Origin: Chitinophagaceae bacterium UBA4407
GTDB lineage: Bacteria > Bacteroidota > Bacteroidia > Chitinophagales > Chitinophagaceae
NCBI GenBank assembly: GCA_002390845.1
Contig: DGQT01000040.1
Coordinates: 54,616 to 118,615, forward strand
Length of the DNA stretch: 64,000 nt
Direction: 5' to 3'
Positions 42,479 through 52,239 of this stretch are shown here, piece by piece; position 1 is the stretch's first letter, and the number at the start of each line of letters is the position of its first letter. The notes beneath the pieces were generated by a model, which searched no databases, was not told where the DNA came from, and saw only the letters and a list, made by a program, of their open reading frames with translations. The position numbers were made by a program, and so were the translations under genes.

Positions 42479-43807
42479 ATGAAAAGATACATGGGGAGCC
42501 TGTTACCTGTATTATTGGTTTTTACTGCATGTAACAGCAGCAATGATTATGTAAAAGTGATTCATGACCCGGTTCTTTACTCAAAAACAGTAAAACGGCT
42601 GAATGACATTGTGCTGGAAAATAATTTCCCTCCCATGATCGCTTCACGTAATTACGCCTACGCCAATATTGCTGCTTATGAAGTAACGGCTGCAGGAGAC
42701 AGTAATTATGTTTCGCTTGCCGGTCAGATTAAGCATTTACCTGCAATGCCAAAACCAGCAGAACCAAAGCAGGTTGATTTTCCTTTTGCAGCGCTGATTG
42801 CTTTTTGCAAAGTTGGCAATGCGGTTACTTTTCCCGAAGGCAGCATGGATGTTTATGTGGATGAGCTTAAACAAAAAGCAAAAGATGCAGGAATGCCATC
42901 TGAAATTTTTGATAACAGCCTCGTATATGCAAATGCAGTGGCAGACAGTATTTTAAGCTGGAGCAAAAAAGACAATTATTCTCAAACCCGCAGTGCCAGT
43001 AAATATACCATTACCAACGAGCCGGGTACCTGGCAGCCAACCCCTCCGGCCTATGCACAGGGTGTTGAGCCCCATTGGCGGGAAATAAGAACATTGGCAC
43101 TCGATTCTGCATCGCAGTTTATGCCGGCACGTCCACCAAAGTTTGATGTACAGGATAAAAAAAGTGTGTTTTACAATGCCGTAACAGCGGTAAAAAATAT
43201 TGTTGACAGCTTAACGCCAGAACAAAAGCAGATTGCCGATTTCTGGGACGATAATCCCTTTAAATTAAATGTTGTAGGCCATGTACAATATGCTACAAAA
43301 AAATTCTCGCCATCCGGCCACTGGATGAACATTGTGGGCATTATTGCACAAAAACAACATGCAGATTTCTCTGAAACAGTATATGCCTACACAAAAACCG
43401 GGATTGCCCTTTTCGACGGTTTTATCAGTTGCTGGGACGAAAAATACCGTAGCAATTATGTACGCCCCGAAACAGTCATCAACAAATATTTTGCTCCTGA
43501 ATGGCAGCCCTACATTCAAACGCCGCCATTTCCTGAGTATACCAGTGGCCATGCTGTAATATCAGCCGCCGCCGCCGAAGTGATGACCAACATTTTTGGC
43601 GAAAATATTTCTTATACCGATTCTTCTGAGCTGGAATTTGGCATACCCAACCGTTCATTTACATCTGTAAAAATGGCTGCCGAAGAAGCTTCGGTTTCAA
43701 GGGTATACGGGGGCATACACTACAAGTATTCCTGCGAGGTTGGTGCACAGGAAGGCAGGCTGGTAGGCACTTTAATCAATCAACGCCTTCAAATGAAAAG
43801 GAAATAA
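42479..43807 (+). CDS. Vanadium-dependent haloperoxidase/PAP2-type lipoprotein
   Basis: A 442-residue exported lipoprotein (lipobox VFTAC) of the vanadium haloperoxidase/PAP2 superfamily. The active-site signatures are FSPSGHWMNI, VRPETVINKYF, FPEYTSGHAVISAAAAEVMT (the central P-x-Y-x-S-G-H motif) and SRVYGGIHYKYSCEVG (third motif). Whether it oxidises halides or removes phosphate cannot be decided. A second, longer relative lies at 46319, with two beta-barrel genes between. Confidence 0.88.
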   Translation: MKRYMGSLLPVLLVFTACNSSNDYVKVIHDPVLYSKTVKRLNDIVLENNFPPMIASRNYAYANIAAYEVTAAGDSNYVSLAGQIKHLPAMPKPAEPKQVDFPFAALIAFCKVGNAVTFPEGSMDVYVDELKQKAKDAGMPSEIFDNSLVYANAVADSILSWSKKDNYSQTRSASKYTITNEPGTWQPTPPAYAQGVEPHWREIRTLALDSASQFMPARPPKFDVQDKKSVFYNAVTAVKNIVDSLTPEQKQIADFWDDNPFKLNVVGHVQYATKKFSPSGHWMNIVGIIAQKQHADFSETVYAYTKTGIALFDGFISCWDEKYRSNYVRPETVINKYFAPEWQPYIQTPPFPEYTSGHAVISAAAAEVMTNIFGENISYTDSSELEFGIPNRSFTSVKMAAEEASVSRVYGGIHYKYSCEVGAQEGRLVGTLINQRLQMKRK

Positions 43808-43856
43808 AATTATTTCAAAACAAAATTTTCGCAGTACAGGGTATTTATTTAAAAGG

Positions 43857-43925
43857 CATTTTTTAGTAGCCCGGCAATAGAACTTATATCAGCATTCTTG
43901 CGTCGCACACTTGTACTTACAGAAT
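43857..43925. repeat. Single left arm of the dispersed repeat (E20)
   Basis: TTTTTTAGTAGCCCGGCAAT, then TTGCGTCGCACACTTGTAC. It lies in the gap between the haloperoxidase-like and beta-barrel genes. Confidence 0.8.
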
Positions 43926-43995
43926 ATCATTGAACATTTCAAATACAATAAAAAAACTTCAGAATATAATTCTGCAACCAATCAAAAAAAATATT

Positions 43996-45105
43996 ATGAA
44001 AAAGTTATTACCCGTTTTCGCTATTATTTTTATAATCACGTTGTTTTCAAAAACCGCAGAAGCTCAGGGATGTGTGGCCATCCGCGGCAGTGGAGCTGCT
44101 TGTATGGTGCAACACAGCGATGAGCAGCAGAAAGGCTGGCTGTTCAGCTCAAGCCTGCGCTATTTTAAATCTAACAAACATTACAGCGGCAAAGAATACA
44201 ATGCCACAAGAATAGAAAAAGGCACAGAAGTAGTAAACCATACAGCCGCTGTTGATCTTGCATTTACAAGGGTTTTCGATAACCGCTGGTCTGCAATGAT
44301 CGATATACCCATTCTCTCCAATGCACGTTCATCACAATACGAACACGGCCTGGTAAATGGGGTTAATTTATTCAATCAAAGGCATACAACACATTCTTTT
44401 GGATTAGGCGATGTGCGTGTAGCTGCTTACCGCTGGATGCTTGATCCTGCTAAAAGTAAAAGCTTCAATGTGCAATTAGGCCTTGGAATTAAGTTCGCAA
44501 CAGGCGATGATAATGTAAAAGACTACTGGTACAATGTAGGCCCAGGTGGCACTAAAGAATTACGTACGGTTGATCAATCAATTCAATTAGGTGATGGTGG
44601 TACGGGTATTACCACAGAATTGAATACATTTTTAAACATTAATAAAAGCCTGAATGCTTACGGTAATTTTTATTACCTCATTAACCCCAGAGAGCAGAAT
44701 GGTGTAAGAACTTACCGCGAAACGCTTGTTGCTTCACTCGCTAACGAAGCGATTTGCAGCGTACCAGATCAATATATGGCAAGGGTTGGTGTTAACTATA
44801 ATTTCAGGGGAATAAGGGGCTTATCTGCGGCCGCAGGTTTAAGATGGGAAGGCATTCCTGTAAACGACCTGGTTGGCGGCAGCGGCGATTTCCGCAGGCC
44901 TGGTTATGTTATGTCAGTAGAGCCGGGAGTGAACTACAGCGTAAAAAGATTCAACATTTTTGCATCGGTTCCGGTTGCAGTTGTTAGAGACAGAACACAG
45001 AGTGTAACAGATAAAGAATATTCCGCTGAGCATGGGGTGTATAAAAGAGGCGATGCTGCATTTTCTGACTATGTGGTGAACATTGGTTTTTCTGTAAAAT
45101 TCTAG
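43996..45105 (+). CDS. Outer-membrane beta-barrel protein, unknown
   Basis: A 369-residue exported protein (signal peptide MKKLLPVFAIIFIITLFSKTAEAQ) whose body is beta-rich, with alternating aromatic strands and a C-terminal Phe (GFSVKF), as expected for an outer-membrane barrel. The segment after the signal has three cysteines (GCVAIRGSGAACMV). The start is the ATG at 43996; 22 upstream codons lie in repeat-derived sequence. It is placed between two haloperoxidase/PAP2-type lipoproteins and may serve the same process, which is inference. Confidence 0.75.
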   Translation: MKKLLPVFAIIFIITLFSKTAEAQGCVAIRGSGAACMVQHSDEQQKGWLFSSSLRYFKSNKHYSGKEYNATRIEKGTEVVNHTAAVDLAFTRVFDNRWSAMIDIPILSNARSSQYEHGLVNGVNLFNQRHTTHSFGLGDVRVAAYRWMLDPAKSKSFNVQLGLGIKFATGDDNVKDYWYNVGPGGTKELRTVDQSIQLGDGGTGITTELNTFLNINKSLNAYGNFYYLINPREQNGVRTYRETLVASLANEAICSVPDQYMARVGVNYNFRGIRGLSAAAGLRWEGIPVNDLVGGSGDFRRPGYVMSVEPGVNYSVKRFNIFASVPVAVVRDRTQSVTDKEYSAEHGVYKRGDAAFSDYVVNIGFSVKF

Positions 45106-45164
45106 AGCAGCGCGAGGTGCAAACGAAAAAGTATAACAATTAAAACCAGGAAACAGGATAATTA

Positions 45165-45293
45165 ATAAACAGCACCAGTTGCGTAATATTTTCTTTAGCA
45201 GTGATTTTTCTGCCTTAAAAGCTCATAAAAAAAAAGTGCTGAAGAGTGCGACGTAACTGGTGCAAAATATTTATTCAAAAGCCGGGTTCATAA
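45165..45293. repeat. Diverged dispersed inverted-repeat element E21
   Basis: AGCACCAGTTGCGT (left) pairs with ACGTAACTGGTGC (45251-45263, right). The right arm reads GAAGAGTGCGACGTAAC and ends AAAGCCGGGTTCATAAA. The left core has lost the TCGCAC part. Confidence 0.7.
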
Positions 45294-45331
45294 AATCAGC
45301 CATAACTATTAGTAAATTTTTTAAATAAACA

Positions 45332-46297
45332 ATGTTTATGAAAATTTTTAAGGGAGCAAGACGATATGTATTAATGGCAATATTGTTTAGTGCATTGCAC
45401 CCACTGCATGCAAGTGCCCAAACCGATCAGGATGCCATTATGATGAGTAAAAATTATTTTTGTGGTGGTGCTATGTATGGCCATGGCAGTTGGAAGAATT
45501 ACTGGGAAGGAACTCTTAAAAGAGATAATGAAAACCTGGGTACCGTATCATCGCAAATGATTGGTATTATGGGCAACTATGGTATAATAAATAATTTGAA
45601 TGTATTATTTAATGTGCCATGGATCAGCAATAAAGCATCTGCCGGAACTTTACACAAAATGAATGGCGTACAGGATCTTTCATTATGGGTTAAATGGATG
45701 CCTTTTTCTAAAAGTATTGGTAAAGGCACGCTTTCAATTTTTGGTTTGGGCGGCGTTTCGCTTCCTGTGTCAGATTACACACCCGATTTTTTACCACTCT
45801 CAATTGGTTTACACAGTAAAAGTTTTTCTGGCCGCGTAATGGTAGATTATGAGCTGGGTAAATTTTTTGCAACAGGTTCCGGTACCTATACTTACAGGGA
45901 TAATATTAATATAGACCGCACGGCTTATTATACCACAGAACTGCACCTGACCAACGAGGTAGAAATGCCCGATGTTGCTTCTTTCAATTTCAGAACGGGT
46001 TACCGCAGCGGCCATCTTATTGCAGAAGCCATCGTAAGTAACATGACCACCCTTGGCGGCTTTGATATACGCAGAAACGACATGCCTTTCGCCAGCAATA
46101 AAATGAATGCTACCACTGTTGGTGCCGGGTTTAAATACACATTTAAAAATATACACGAGCTTTCATTGGTAGGCAATGGCAACTATGTGGTAGCAGGCAG
46201 AAATGTTGGGCAATCAACTTCTGTAAGTGCCGGTGTTTTCTATGCATTTAATGTAACCGGTGCCAATAAAAAACCAAAAACAGATAAAAAAAATTAA
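45332..46297 (+). CDS. Outer-membrane beta-barrel protein, unknown
   Basis: A 321-residue exported protein; signal peptide ILFSALHPLHASAQ (cleavage about residue 30). The body has many short amphipathic strands (GNYGIINNLNVLFNVPWIS, FNFRTGYRSGHLIAEAI, GVFYAFNV), typical of a transporter-like outer-membrane barrel. The start may be the ATG at 45332 or 45338. It ends 21 bases before the second haloperoxidase-like gene, so the pair is likely one operon. Confidence 0.72.
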   Translation: MFMKIFKGARRYVLMAILFSALHPLHASAQTDQDAIMMSKNYFCGGAMYGHGSWKNYWEGTLKRDNENLGTVSSQMIGIMGNYGIINNLNVLFNVPWISNKASAGTLHKMNGVQDLSLWVKWMPFSKSIGKGTLSIFGLGGVSLPVSDYTPDFLPLSIGLHSKSFSGRVMVDYELGKFFATGSGTYTYRDNINIDRTAYYTTELHLTNEVEMPDVASFNFRTGYRSGHLIAEAIVSNMTTLGGFDIRRNDMPFASNKMNATTVGAGFKYTFKNIHELSLVGNGNYVVAGRNVGQSTSVSAGVFYAFNVTGANKKPKTDKKN

Positions 46298-46318
46298 TCA
46301 TCAATTAAACTGATTGAA

Positions 46319-47881
46319 ATGAAAAAGATAAGTGCGTTTTCTCTTATTGCGTTAACAGGATTGATGATTATTCAAAGCTCCTGTTCAAAAAATATAGAAG
46401 GCAGAACGGATAACCTGCCGGCCTTAAGCCCTGCAAATATTGATCTTGAAGCAGGCAAATGGAAACTGGTAACATTATCAAGGCCCGATTCATTTGCAGT
46501 TGCTGCGCCTGCTGCAATTACGCTTCCTGGCTATATTGGCGAGCTGAATGAAGTAAAGGGCCTACAGTTTAATATGACTGCTTCACAAAAAGATAAAATT
46601 AAATACTGGAGTGCAGGAGCTGTTTTAAGGTGGAATGAAATTATACGCGAACTGGTTGCCAAACACAACCTTCCTCCTTATCAGAATGAGGATGGTACTT
46701 ACCCCATTCCAAGTTCAGCAAATCCTTTTAATTACCCGCAATTTCCTTTTTCAAATCCACCTTTTGCGGCCAGGGCTTATGCATATATAAGCGCCGCGCA
46801 GTACGATGCATTGGTAGCATGTTGGTATTACAAAAAATTATACAACCGTGCAGCACCATATAAAGTTGATTCAACTATTAATGCAAATGCAACGATGATC
46901 GCCAAAACAGACCTGCCCTCTTATCCTTCTGAACAGGCAGTGCTGGCAGGTGTTACAGCAGAATTAATGAAAGCTTTTTTTCCTACGGAAATTGCGCTGA
47001 TTAACCAAAAAGTTGATGAGTTGCAAACTGCAACGATGGGTTCCGGTGCATGTACCCGCAGCGACTGGACAGCCGGCGAAACACTTGGTCGCCAGATAGC
47101 ATCTGTATTCAGTGGCCGTGGCAGAGGTGATAATACATCTAAAGCTGTTGGCTCTCAGCCACAATGGGATAGCCTTGCTACCGCATGTACAGCACGAGGC
47201 GAAACCCCATGGATTAGTTTGGAAACACCACACCGCAACCCAATGTTGCCTTTCTTTGGCAATGTAAAACCATTTCTATTCGATTCATTAACGGTAGTAA
47301 ATGTATTGCGCCCAGGCCCTCCGCCTGCTACCAATAGTGAACAAATGAAACAGGAAACTGAAGAGGTTGCAGGGTATGCAAAAAATCCATCAAGAGCAGA
47401 TATTGATCTGGTACATTTCTGGGCCGATGGTGTTGGCACCTACACACCACCCGGCCACTGGAATGCAATAGCAGCAGAAGATTTTATTGGTCAGCATTAC
47501 AGCGAAGTACGCTGGGCACGTAATATGGCACTGCTGAATATGTCTCTGATGGATGCTGCAATTGTTTGCTGGAACACCAAATATTTTTACTTTAATCCAA
47601 GGCCTACACAAATGGATCCTTCTATTAAAACTGTAACAGGTATTCCAAATTTTCCCGCATATATTTCAGGGCACTCAACATTCAGTGGTGCCGCTGCAGA
47701 AATACTGGGGCATATTATTCCGTCAAGGGCGGCAGATTACAATCAAATGGCAAGCGATGCATCCCGTTCAAGAATGGTTTCAGGTATCCATTACCGCAGC
47801 GATTGTGAAGTTGGCCTGGAAACAGGAAAGAAAGTAGGCGACTATGCCATTCAAAGGGCAATGACAGATGGTGCCGAATAA
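46319..47881 (+). CDS. Vanadium-dependent haloperoxidase/PAP2-type lipoprotein (second copy)
   Basis: A 520-residue lipoprotein (lipobox IIQSSC). PAP2/haloperoxidase motifs are YTPPGHWNAIA, FNPRPTQMDP, FPAYISGHSTFSGAAAEILG and SRSRMVSGIHYRSDCEVG. The N-terminal approximately 130 residues extend beyond the shorter paralogue at 42479, and overall similarity is limited to the motif blocks. It is co-oriented and closely spaced (21 bases) with the upstream beta-barrel gene. Confidence 0.88.
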   Translation: MKKISAFSLIALTGLMIIQSSCSKNIEGRTDNLPALSPANIDLEAGKWKLVTLSRPDSFAVAAPAAITLPGYIGELNEVKGLQFNMTASQKDKIKYWSAGAVLRWNEIIRELVAKHNLPPYQNEDGTYPIPSSANPFNYPQFPFSNPPFAARAYAYISAAQYDALVACWYYKKLYNRAAPYKVDSTINANATMIAKTDLPSYPSEQAVLAGVTAELMKAFFPTEIALINQKVDELQTATMGSGACTRSDWTAGETLGRQIASVFSGRGRGDNTSKAVGSQPQWDSLATACTARGETPWISLETPHRNPMLPFFGNVKPFLFDSLTVVNVLRPGPPPATNSEQMKQETEEVAGYAKNPSRADIDLVHFWADGVGTYTPPGHWNAIAAEDFIGQHYSEVRWARNMALLNMSLMDAAIVCWNTKYFYFNPRPTQMDPSIKTVTGIPNFPAYISGHSTFSGAAAEILGHIIPSRAADYNQMASDASRSRMVSGIHYRSDCEVGLETGKKVGDYAIQRAMTDGAE

Positions 47882-47987
47882 AAAGTAAGGTTAGAACATT
47901 ATGCACAATAAAATTTTATATAAAGTTTTTCTCATATAAGCAGGGAGTTAATAACCAAACCCTTTGTATCTACATCGGGTTTTTATT

Positions 47988-48206
47988 ATTTTTTGGAAGT
48001 CAACAGCAGAATAAGTATTTAGCTTTTCTTGCCACGCTCGTTTCAAAGTCCCGCTTTCATGGGAACATTTATGCGAAGTGTTTCAGTTCTTCTGAATACT
48101 GAAACTTTACGAGGCCTTGAACCTGGAAGCTGTTGAATAAAGATGTGCAGATGAAGAGTGCGACGCAAGAAAAGATTCACAAAGGGTTGTAGCAGGGTTC
48201 ATAAAA
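47988..48206. repeat. Dispersed inverted-repeat element E22 (left core type III, right core type I)
   Basis: The left arm TTTTTTGGAAGTCAACAGC, AGCTTTTCTTGCCACGCTCG, TTTCAAAG; the right arm TGAAGAGTGCGACGCAAG, AAAAGATTC ending AGCAGGGTTCATAAA. The interior shares CGAAGT(G/A)TTTCAG with E19. It covers most of the gap before the TonB receptor; 47882-47987 shows nothing. Confidence 0.68.
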
Positions 48207-48243
48207 AGTATAATTAAAATAAGGATTGATAAAATCTAAGGAT

Positions 48244-50436
48244 ATGAAAAAAATAATCTTTTTAGTGATGCTCACTTTGAGTTTTTCTTTTTTGTTTGCA
48301 CAAACCAGCAACGATACAATTGTAAAAAAAACAATTGACAGTGTACTGGTAAACGCATACATAAAGAGTTTAAAAACTTATCACCTGCCCGAGGTAAGTG
48401 GTGTGCTGATTTTTGCCGGTAAAAAAACAAATGTTGTGAATACAGACCCGGGTAATACAAACCTTACACAAAATATTGTACGTACAATTTTTGCAAAAGT
48501 ACCCGGTTTAAACACATGGGATATGGATGGTGCCGGATCGCAGTTGAATATTGCCACACGAGGTACAGATGCACACCGTTCTATTGAAATGAATATGCGC
48601 CAGAATGGTTATGGCACCAACTCTGATATGTTTGGCTACCCTGAAAACCATTATACTGTTCCGCTTCAGGGCGTAAAACAGGTGCAATATGTAAGAGGAT
48701 CGGCGGCATTGCAGTTTGGCCCGCAATTCGGCGGCATGATGAATTACATAATGAAACAAGGAGATAGTACAAAACCTGTTGCAATTGAAAGCCAGCAGAC
48801 TGTTGGCAGCAATAACCTGTTTAATTCATTTACATCTGTTGGTGGTACAAAAGGTAAGTTTAGCTACTATGCTTTTTTTGATTACCGCCATACAAACGGA
48901 TGGAGAGACAATGCCGATTTTAATTATCATGCCTTGTATGCAAATCTCACCTGGAAGTTTAGCAGTAAGGCAAATATTTCTCTTCAGTTTTCACGCTCTG
49001 ATTATATACAGCAGATTGCCGGTGGTTTAACAGATTTACAGTTTAATACAAATGCTAAACAATCGGTACGTTCAAGAAATTATTTTCAGCCTTTTATCAA
49101 TATTCCGGCACTTATTTTTAATTACAACATTTCTGCCGACACGCATCTTGAAATTACAACCCATGCTATTATAGGCCAGCGAAACAGTGTTCAGTTTATT
49201 AATACACCAAATATTTTGGATACGATTAATAAAGCGTTGAACTCATACAATCCGCGGCAGGTAGACAGGGATTATTATAATGGCTTTACTACAGAAGCAA
49301 GGTTATTGCATCAATATAAACTTGGGAAAATAAACAGTACCCTTGCAGGGGGGCTTCGCTATTTTAATCAGGTTACCAAACGTAAACAAAAAGGTGTTGG
49401 CACAACCGGAATCGATTTTGACCTGACACTTGTAAAACCTTATGGTAACGACCTGCGTTTAAAAACACATAACTACGCAGCATTTATTGAAAATATTTTC
49501 CAGGTTACACCACTGTTTTCTGTAACACCTGGTGTACGTTACGAAATAATAAGATCTGATTTAAGCGGTGTTATCAGCAATGCATCAGTACCCATTTTAT
49601 ATAAAGGCACCCGCAATTTTCCTTTATTCGGTTTAGGGCTTCAATACCAGTTAGCAAAAGACGCGCAAATATATGGTAATGCCTCACAGGCTTACAGGCC
49701 GTACCTGTATTCAAATGCAACACCGGCAGACCGTATTGATAAAGTTGATGAAAACCTGAAAGACAGTAAAGGTTATGATATTGATCTTGGTGTACGTGGC
49801 CGGTATAAAGGTATTATATCCTACGACCTAAATGGCTATTACCTTTTTTACGGGAACCGTGTTGGGTTGATCACACAAAAAAATGCTGATAGTTCTTCTT
49901 ACCTGTACTCGACGAATATTGGTAATTCAGTATCTAAAGGTGCAGAGTTATTTGTTGAAATTTCTCTGCTGCGATTGTTTAATAATGGGCATTACCAGAA
50001 TGATATAAAAGTGTTTAATTCTGTTGCTTACAATAGTTCAAAATATACCAGCGGAACAATTAATAGAAATGGTGTAAATACAAGTGTTGCGGGTAATTAT
50101 ATAGAAAACACACCAGAATGGATAAACAGGTCAGGTGTTGAATTACAGTTTAGAAATTTTAATACCCGTGTTCAATATAGTTTTACCGGCAAAAATTATA
50201 ATGATGCATTTAATACAGTTTCCAGCAGTAATGGGGTAACTGGTTTAATACCTGCTTATCATGTATGGGATGCAAGCTTTAGCTGTCAATTTGCAAAACA
50301 ATACGAGCTGTCAGGTGGGGTAAATAATTTCACTGATGAACAATATTTTAACAGGCGAATTACCTTTTACCCTGGACCAGGAATTTTACCAGCCGATGGC
50401 AGAACTTTTTATATTTCATTGGGTGTAAAACTATAA
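48244..50436 (+). CDS. FecA-like TonB-dependent outer-membrane receptor
   Basis: A 730-residue receptor with signal peptide MKKIIFLVMLTLSFSFLFAQ. The plug domain (about 60-180) shows FAKVPGLNTWDMDGAGSQLN, IATRGTDAHRSIEMNMRQNG and VQYVRGSAALQFGPQFGGMMNY, the pattern of FecA-type iron(III) dicitrate/siderophore receptors. The C-terminal barrel ends GRTFYISLGVKL. No N-terminal carboxypeptidase-like (SusC) extension is present, so it belongs to the metal-chelate class. The ATG at 48244 is preferred over a TTG six codons earlier. A DoxX-like gene follows after 25 bases. Confidence 0.9.
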   Translation: MKKIIFLVMLTLSFSFLFAQTSNDTIVKKTIDSVLVNAYIKSLKTYHLPEVSGVLIFAGKKTNVVNTDPGNTNLTQNIVRTIFAKVPGLNTWDMDGAGSQLNIATRGTDAHRSIEMNMRQNGYGTNSDMFGYPENHYTVPLQGVKQVQYVRGSAALQFGPQFGGMMNYIMKQGDSTKPVAIESQQTVGSNNLFNSFTSVGGTKGKFSYYAFFDYRHTNGWRDNADFNYHALYANLTWKFSSKANISLQFSRSDYIQQIAGGLTDLQFNTNAKQSVRSRNYFQPFINIPALIFNYNISADTHLEITTHAIIGQRNSVQFINTPNILDTINKALNSYNPRQVDRDYYNGFTTEARLLHQYKLGKINSTLAGGLRYFNQVTKRKQKGVGTTGIDFDLTLVKPYGNDLRLKTHNYAAFIENIFQVTPLFSVTPGVRYEIIRSDLSGVISNASVPILYKGTRNFPLFGLGLQYQLAKDAQIYGNASQAYRPYLYSNATPADRIDKVDENLKDSKGYDIDLGVRGRYKGIISYDLNGYYLFYGNRVGLITQKNADSSSYLYSTNIGNSVSKGAELFVEISLLRLFNNGHYQNDIKVFNSVAYNSSKYTSGTINRNGVNTSVAGNYIENTPEWINRSGVELQFRNFNTRVQYSFTGKNYNDAFNTVSSSNGVTGLIPAYHVWDASFSCQFAKQYELSGGVNNFTDEQYFNRRITFYPGPGILPADGRTFYISLGVKL

Positions 50437-50461
50437 ACAACAAAACCTTTAAATCTATTTT

Positions 50462-50944
50462 ATGGCAGAAACAACCATTTTACGAAAGTACATCAGTACA
50501 ATCCCTTACAAGACAGCTTTGCAATTATCTTCAACTGTTGGTTGGGTAAACAGGTTAGCCCTTGCAATAGTTTATATATGGTTCGGGTTCTTTAAAATCA
50601 TACATCAATCGCCGGCGCAGGAACTTGTTTCCAATTTGCACAGCGTAACTTTTGTACATTATATACCCATTAACATATTCCAGGTAATGCTGGGTTATAT
50701 AGAATGCGCGATCGGTATTTTATGGCTGATTCCAAAACTCTCAAAAACAGCTTTTTTTATTTTTTGTGTGCATATTTTTACAACATTTCTGCCAATGTTT
50801 TGGTTGCCCGATCAAACGTGGCGCAGTGCTTTTATCCTTACCATGACCGGCCAGTATATAATGAAAAACCTGGTGCTGGTTGCCAGTGCAGTAACTGTTT
50901 TTTACGATTATAAAAAAAATAAAAGCACCCTGAACCTTAAATAG
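50462..50944 (+). CDS. DoxX-like small membrane protein
   Basis: A 160-residue protein with four hydrophobic helices (RLALAIVYIWFGFFKII; VMLGYIECAIGILWLI; KTAFFIFCVHIFTTFLPMFW; KNLVLVASAVTVFYDY). The WFGFFKI and GYIECAIGILWL stretches match the DoxX/DUF417-like superfamily. It is directly downstream of the TonB receptor and probably in its operon. Role unknown. Confidence 0.75.
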   Translation: MAETTILRKYISTIPYKTALQLSSTVGWVNRLALAIVYIWFGFFKIIHQSPAQELVSNLHSVTFVHYIPINIFQVMLGYIECAIGILWLIPKLSKTAFFIFCVHIFTTFLPMFWLPDQTWRSAFILTMTGQYIMKNLVLVASAVTVFYDYKKNKSTLNLK

Positions 50945-51000
50945 CATTTTCCTGTTTTTTAAGTACCGCTTTTAAAATACCCGTTGCTTTATTTATGCAG

Positions 51001-51008
51001 TACATTCG
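51001..51008 (+). promoter_or_regulatory. Candidate -7 box TACATTCG
   Basis: TACATTCG is one mismatch from TAnnTTTG and 18 bases before the ATG at 51027. No -33 TTTG was confirmed. Confidence 0.35.
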
Positions 51009-51026
51009 TTTATAATTATATAAAAG

Positions 51027-52046
51027 ATGCAACGCTTTATTGTATTACTATTCGTCATTTCTTTTTTTGGCAACTGTAAATCAGCACAAAAAACACAAAC
51101 AGTAACAACTTCAAATTCTTTGGAAGTGCCAGATTACAGCAATATAAACAACTGGGCTGCACATCCCTGGAAATACGATCCATCCGATAGTTTATCAAAA
51201 GCCCTACGCAAAAATTACCATCCCGATTCAACAGTTGATATATTCTTTCTTCACCCAACTTCTTACTTAGATAAGTCGATGCCCTTTGGTTATAATGCAC
51301 CGGTAAACGATGCGGTATTAAATAAAAAAACTGATGGTACCAGCATTCTTTACCAGGCCAGCATTTTTAACGAAGCAGGCCGTGTGTTTGCCCCCCGCTA
51401 CCGGCAGGCAAATTATTATGCATATTTTCCAACCGATACTGCCGCCGCCCTTGCAGCATTCAATACGGCTTACGAAGATTTAAGAGCCGCATTTGAATAT
51501 TACCTGCAGCATTATAATAATGGAAGGCCGATTGTTATTGCATCGCACAGCCAGGGCAGCACGCATGCAAAACGTTTAATAAAAGAGTTCTTCGATGGCA
51601 AGCCTTTACAAAGCCAACTGGTTGCGGCTTATCTCGTTGGCATGCCCATAGAGCCAGATTATTTTACAAACATACCCGCCTGCACTTCACCATCGCAAAC
51701 AGGTTGTGTGTGTAGTTGGCGTACTTTTAAAGAAGGCCATACCGATACTTTTATACAAAAAGAAAAGTTCACCGCCATTGTAACCAACCCACTTACATGG
51801 GATGCATCTAAGCCCGAAGTTTCAAGAAAAGAAAATAAAGGTTCTGTGTTGCTGAAATTCAATAAACTGCCGCCTTGTGTTGCCAGTGCACAGGTACATG
51901 ATGGTGTGTTGTGGACGGTTAAGCCGCATTTCTTTGGCAACATTTTTTATACAAATCCCAACTACCATATAGCCGATTATAATCTGTATTATTTAAGCGT
52001 GCGGCAAAATGTACAGCAAAGAATCAATGCATTTTTAAAGAAATAA
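51027..52046 (+). CDS. DUF3089 family alpha/beta hydrolase-like lipoprotein
   Basis: A 339-residue lipoprotein (signal VISFFGNC). The body shows the DUF3089 pattern: NWAAHPWKYDPSD, VDIFFLHPTSYLD, EAGRVFAPRYRQANYYAYF and the nucleophile elbow ASHSQGSTHAKRL. YLVGMPIEPDYF and CVCSWRTFKEGH are also family-typical. It is probably a periplasmic esterase or lipase-like enzyme, substrate unknown. Its stop is 7 bases before a left arm of the dispersed repeat. Confidence 0.85.
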   Translation: MQRFIVLLFVISFFGNCKSAQKTQTVTTSNSLEVPDYSNINNWAAHPWKYDPSDSLSKALRKNYHPDSTVDIFFLHPTSYLDKSMPFGYNAPVNDAVLNKKTDGTSILYQASIFNEAGRVFAPRYRQANYYAYFPTDTAAALAAFNTAYEDLRAAFEYYLQHYNNGRPIVIASHSQGSTHAKRLIKEFFDGKPLQSQLVAAYLVGMPIEPDYFTNIPACTSPSQTGCVCSWRTFKEGHTDTFIQKEKFTAIVTNPLTWDASKPEVSRKENKGSVLLKFNKLPPCVASAQVHDGVLWTVKPHFFGNIFYTNPNYHIADYNLYYLSVRQNVQQRINAFLKK

Positions 52047-52053
52047 GAAGTAT

Positions 52054-52150
52054 ATTTTTTGAACCGGGCAGAAGAATATGAATGAAGCTTTTCTTGCGTC
52101 GCACACTTGTACGTTCAGATACTTTACTGAGCTTTAGCCTAATCGTAGAT
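52054..52150. repeat. Left arm of the dispersed repeat flanking the 250-aa gene (E23-L)
   Basis: TTTTTTGAACCGGGCAGAAG, AATGAAGCTTTTC, TTGCGTCGCACACTTGTAC, GTTCAGATACTTTACTGAGC and ATCGTAGATCTCAGCG. The matching right arm is at 53155-53240. Confidence 0.87.
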
Positions 52151-52239
52151 CTCAGCGTATTGTTGTTGGTGGGACGCCAACAACAGCAAAAAAATGCTGG
52201 TCAAGCCCCAATAGCATAAAACTCCCTGTTAGCGGCTGT

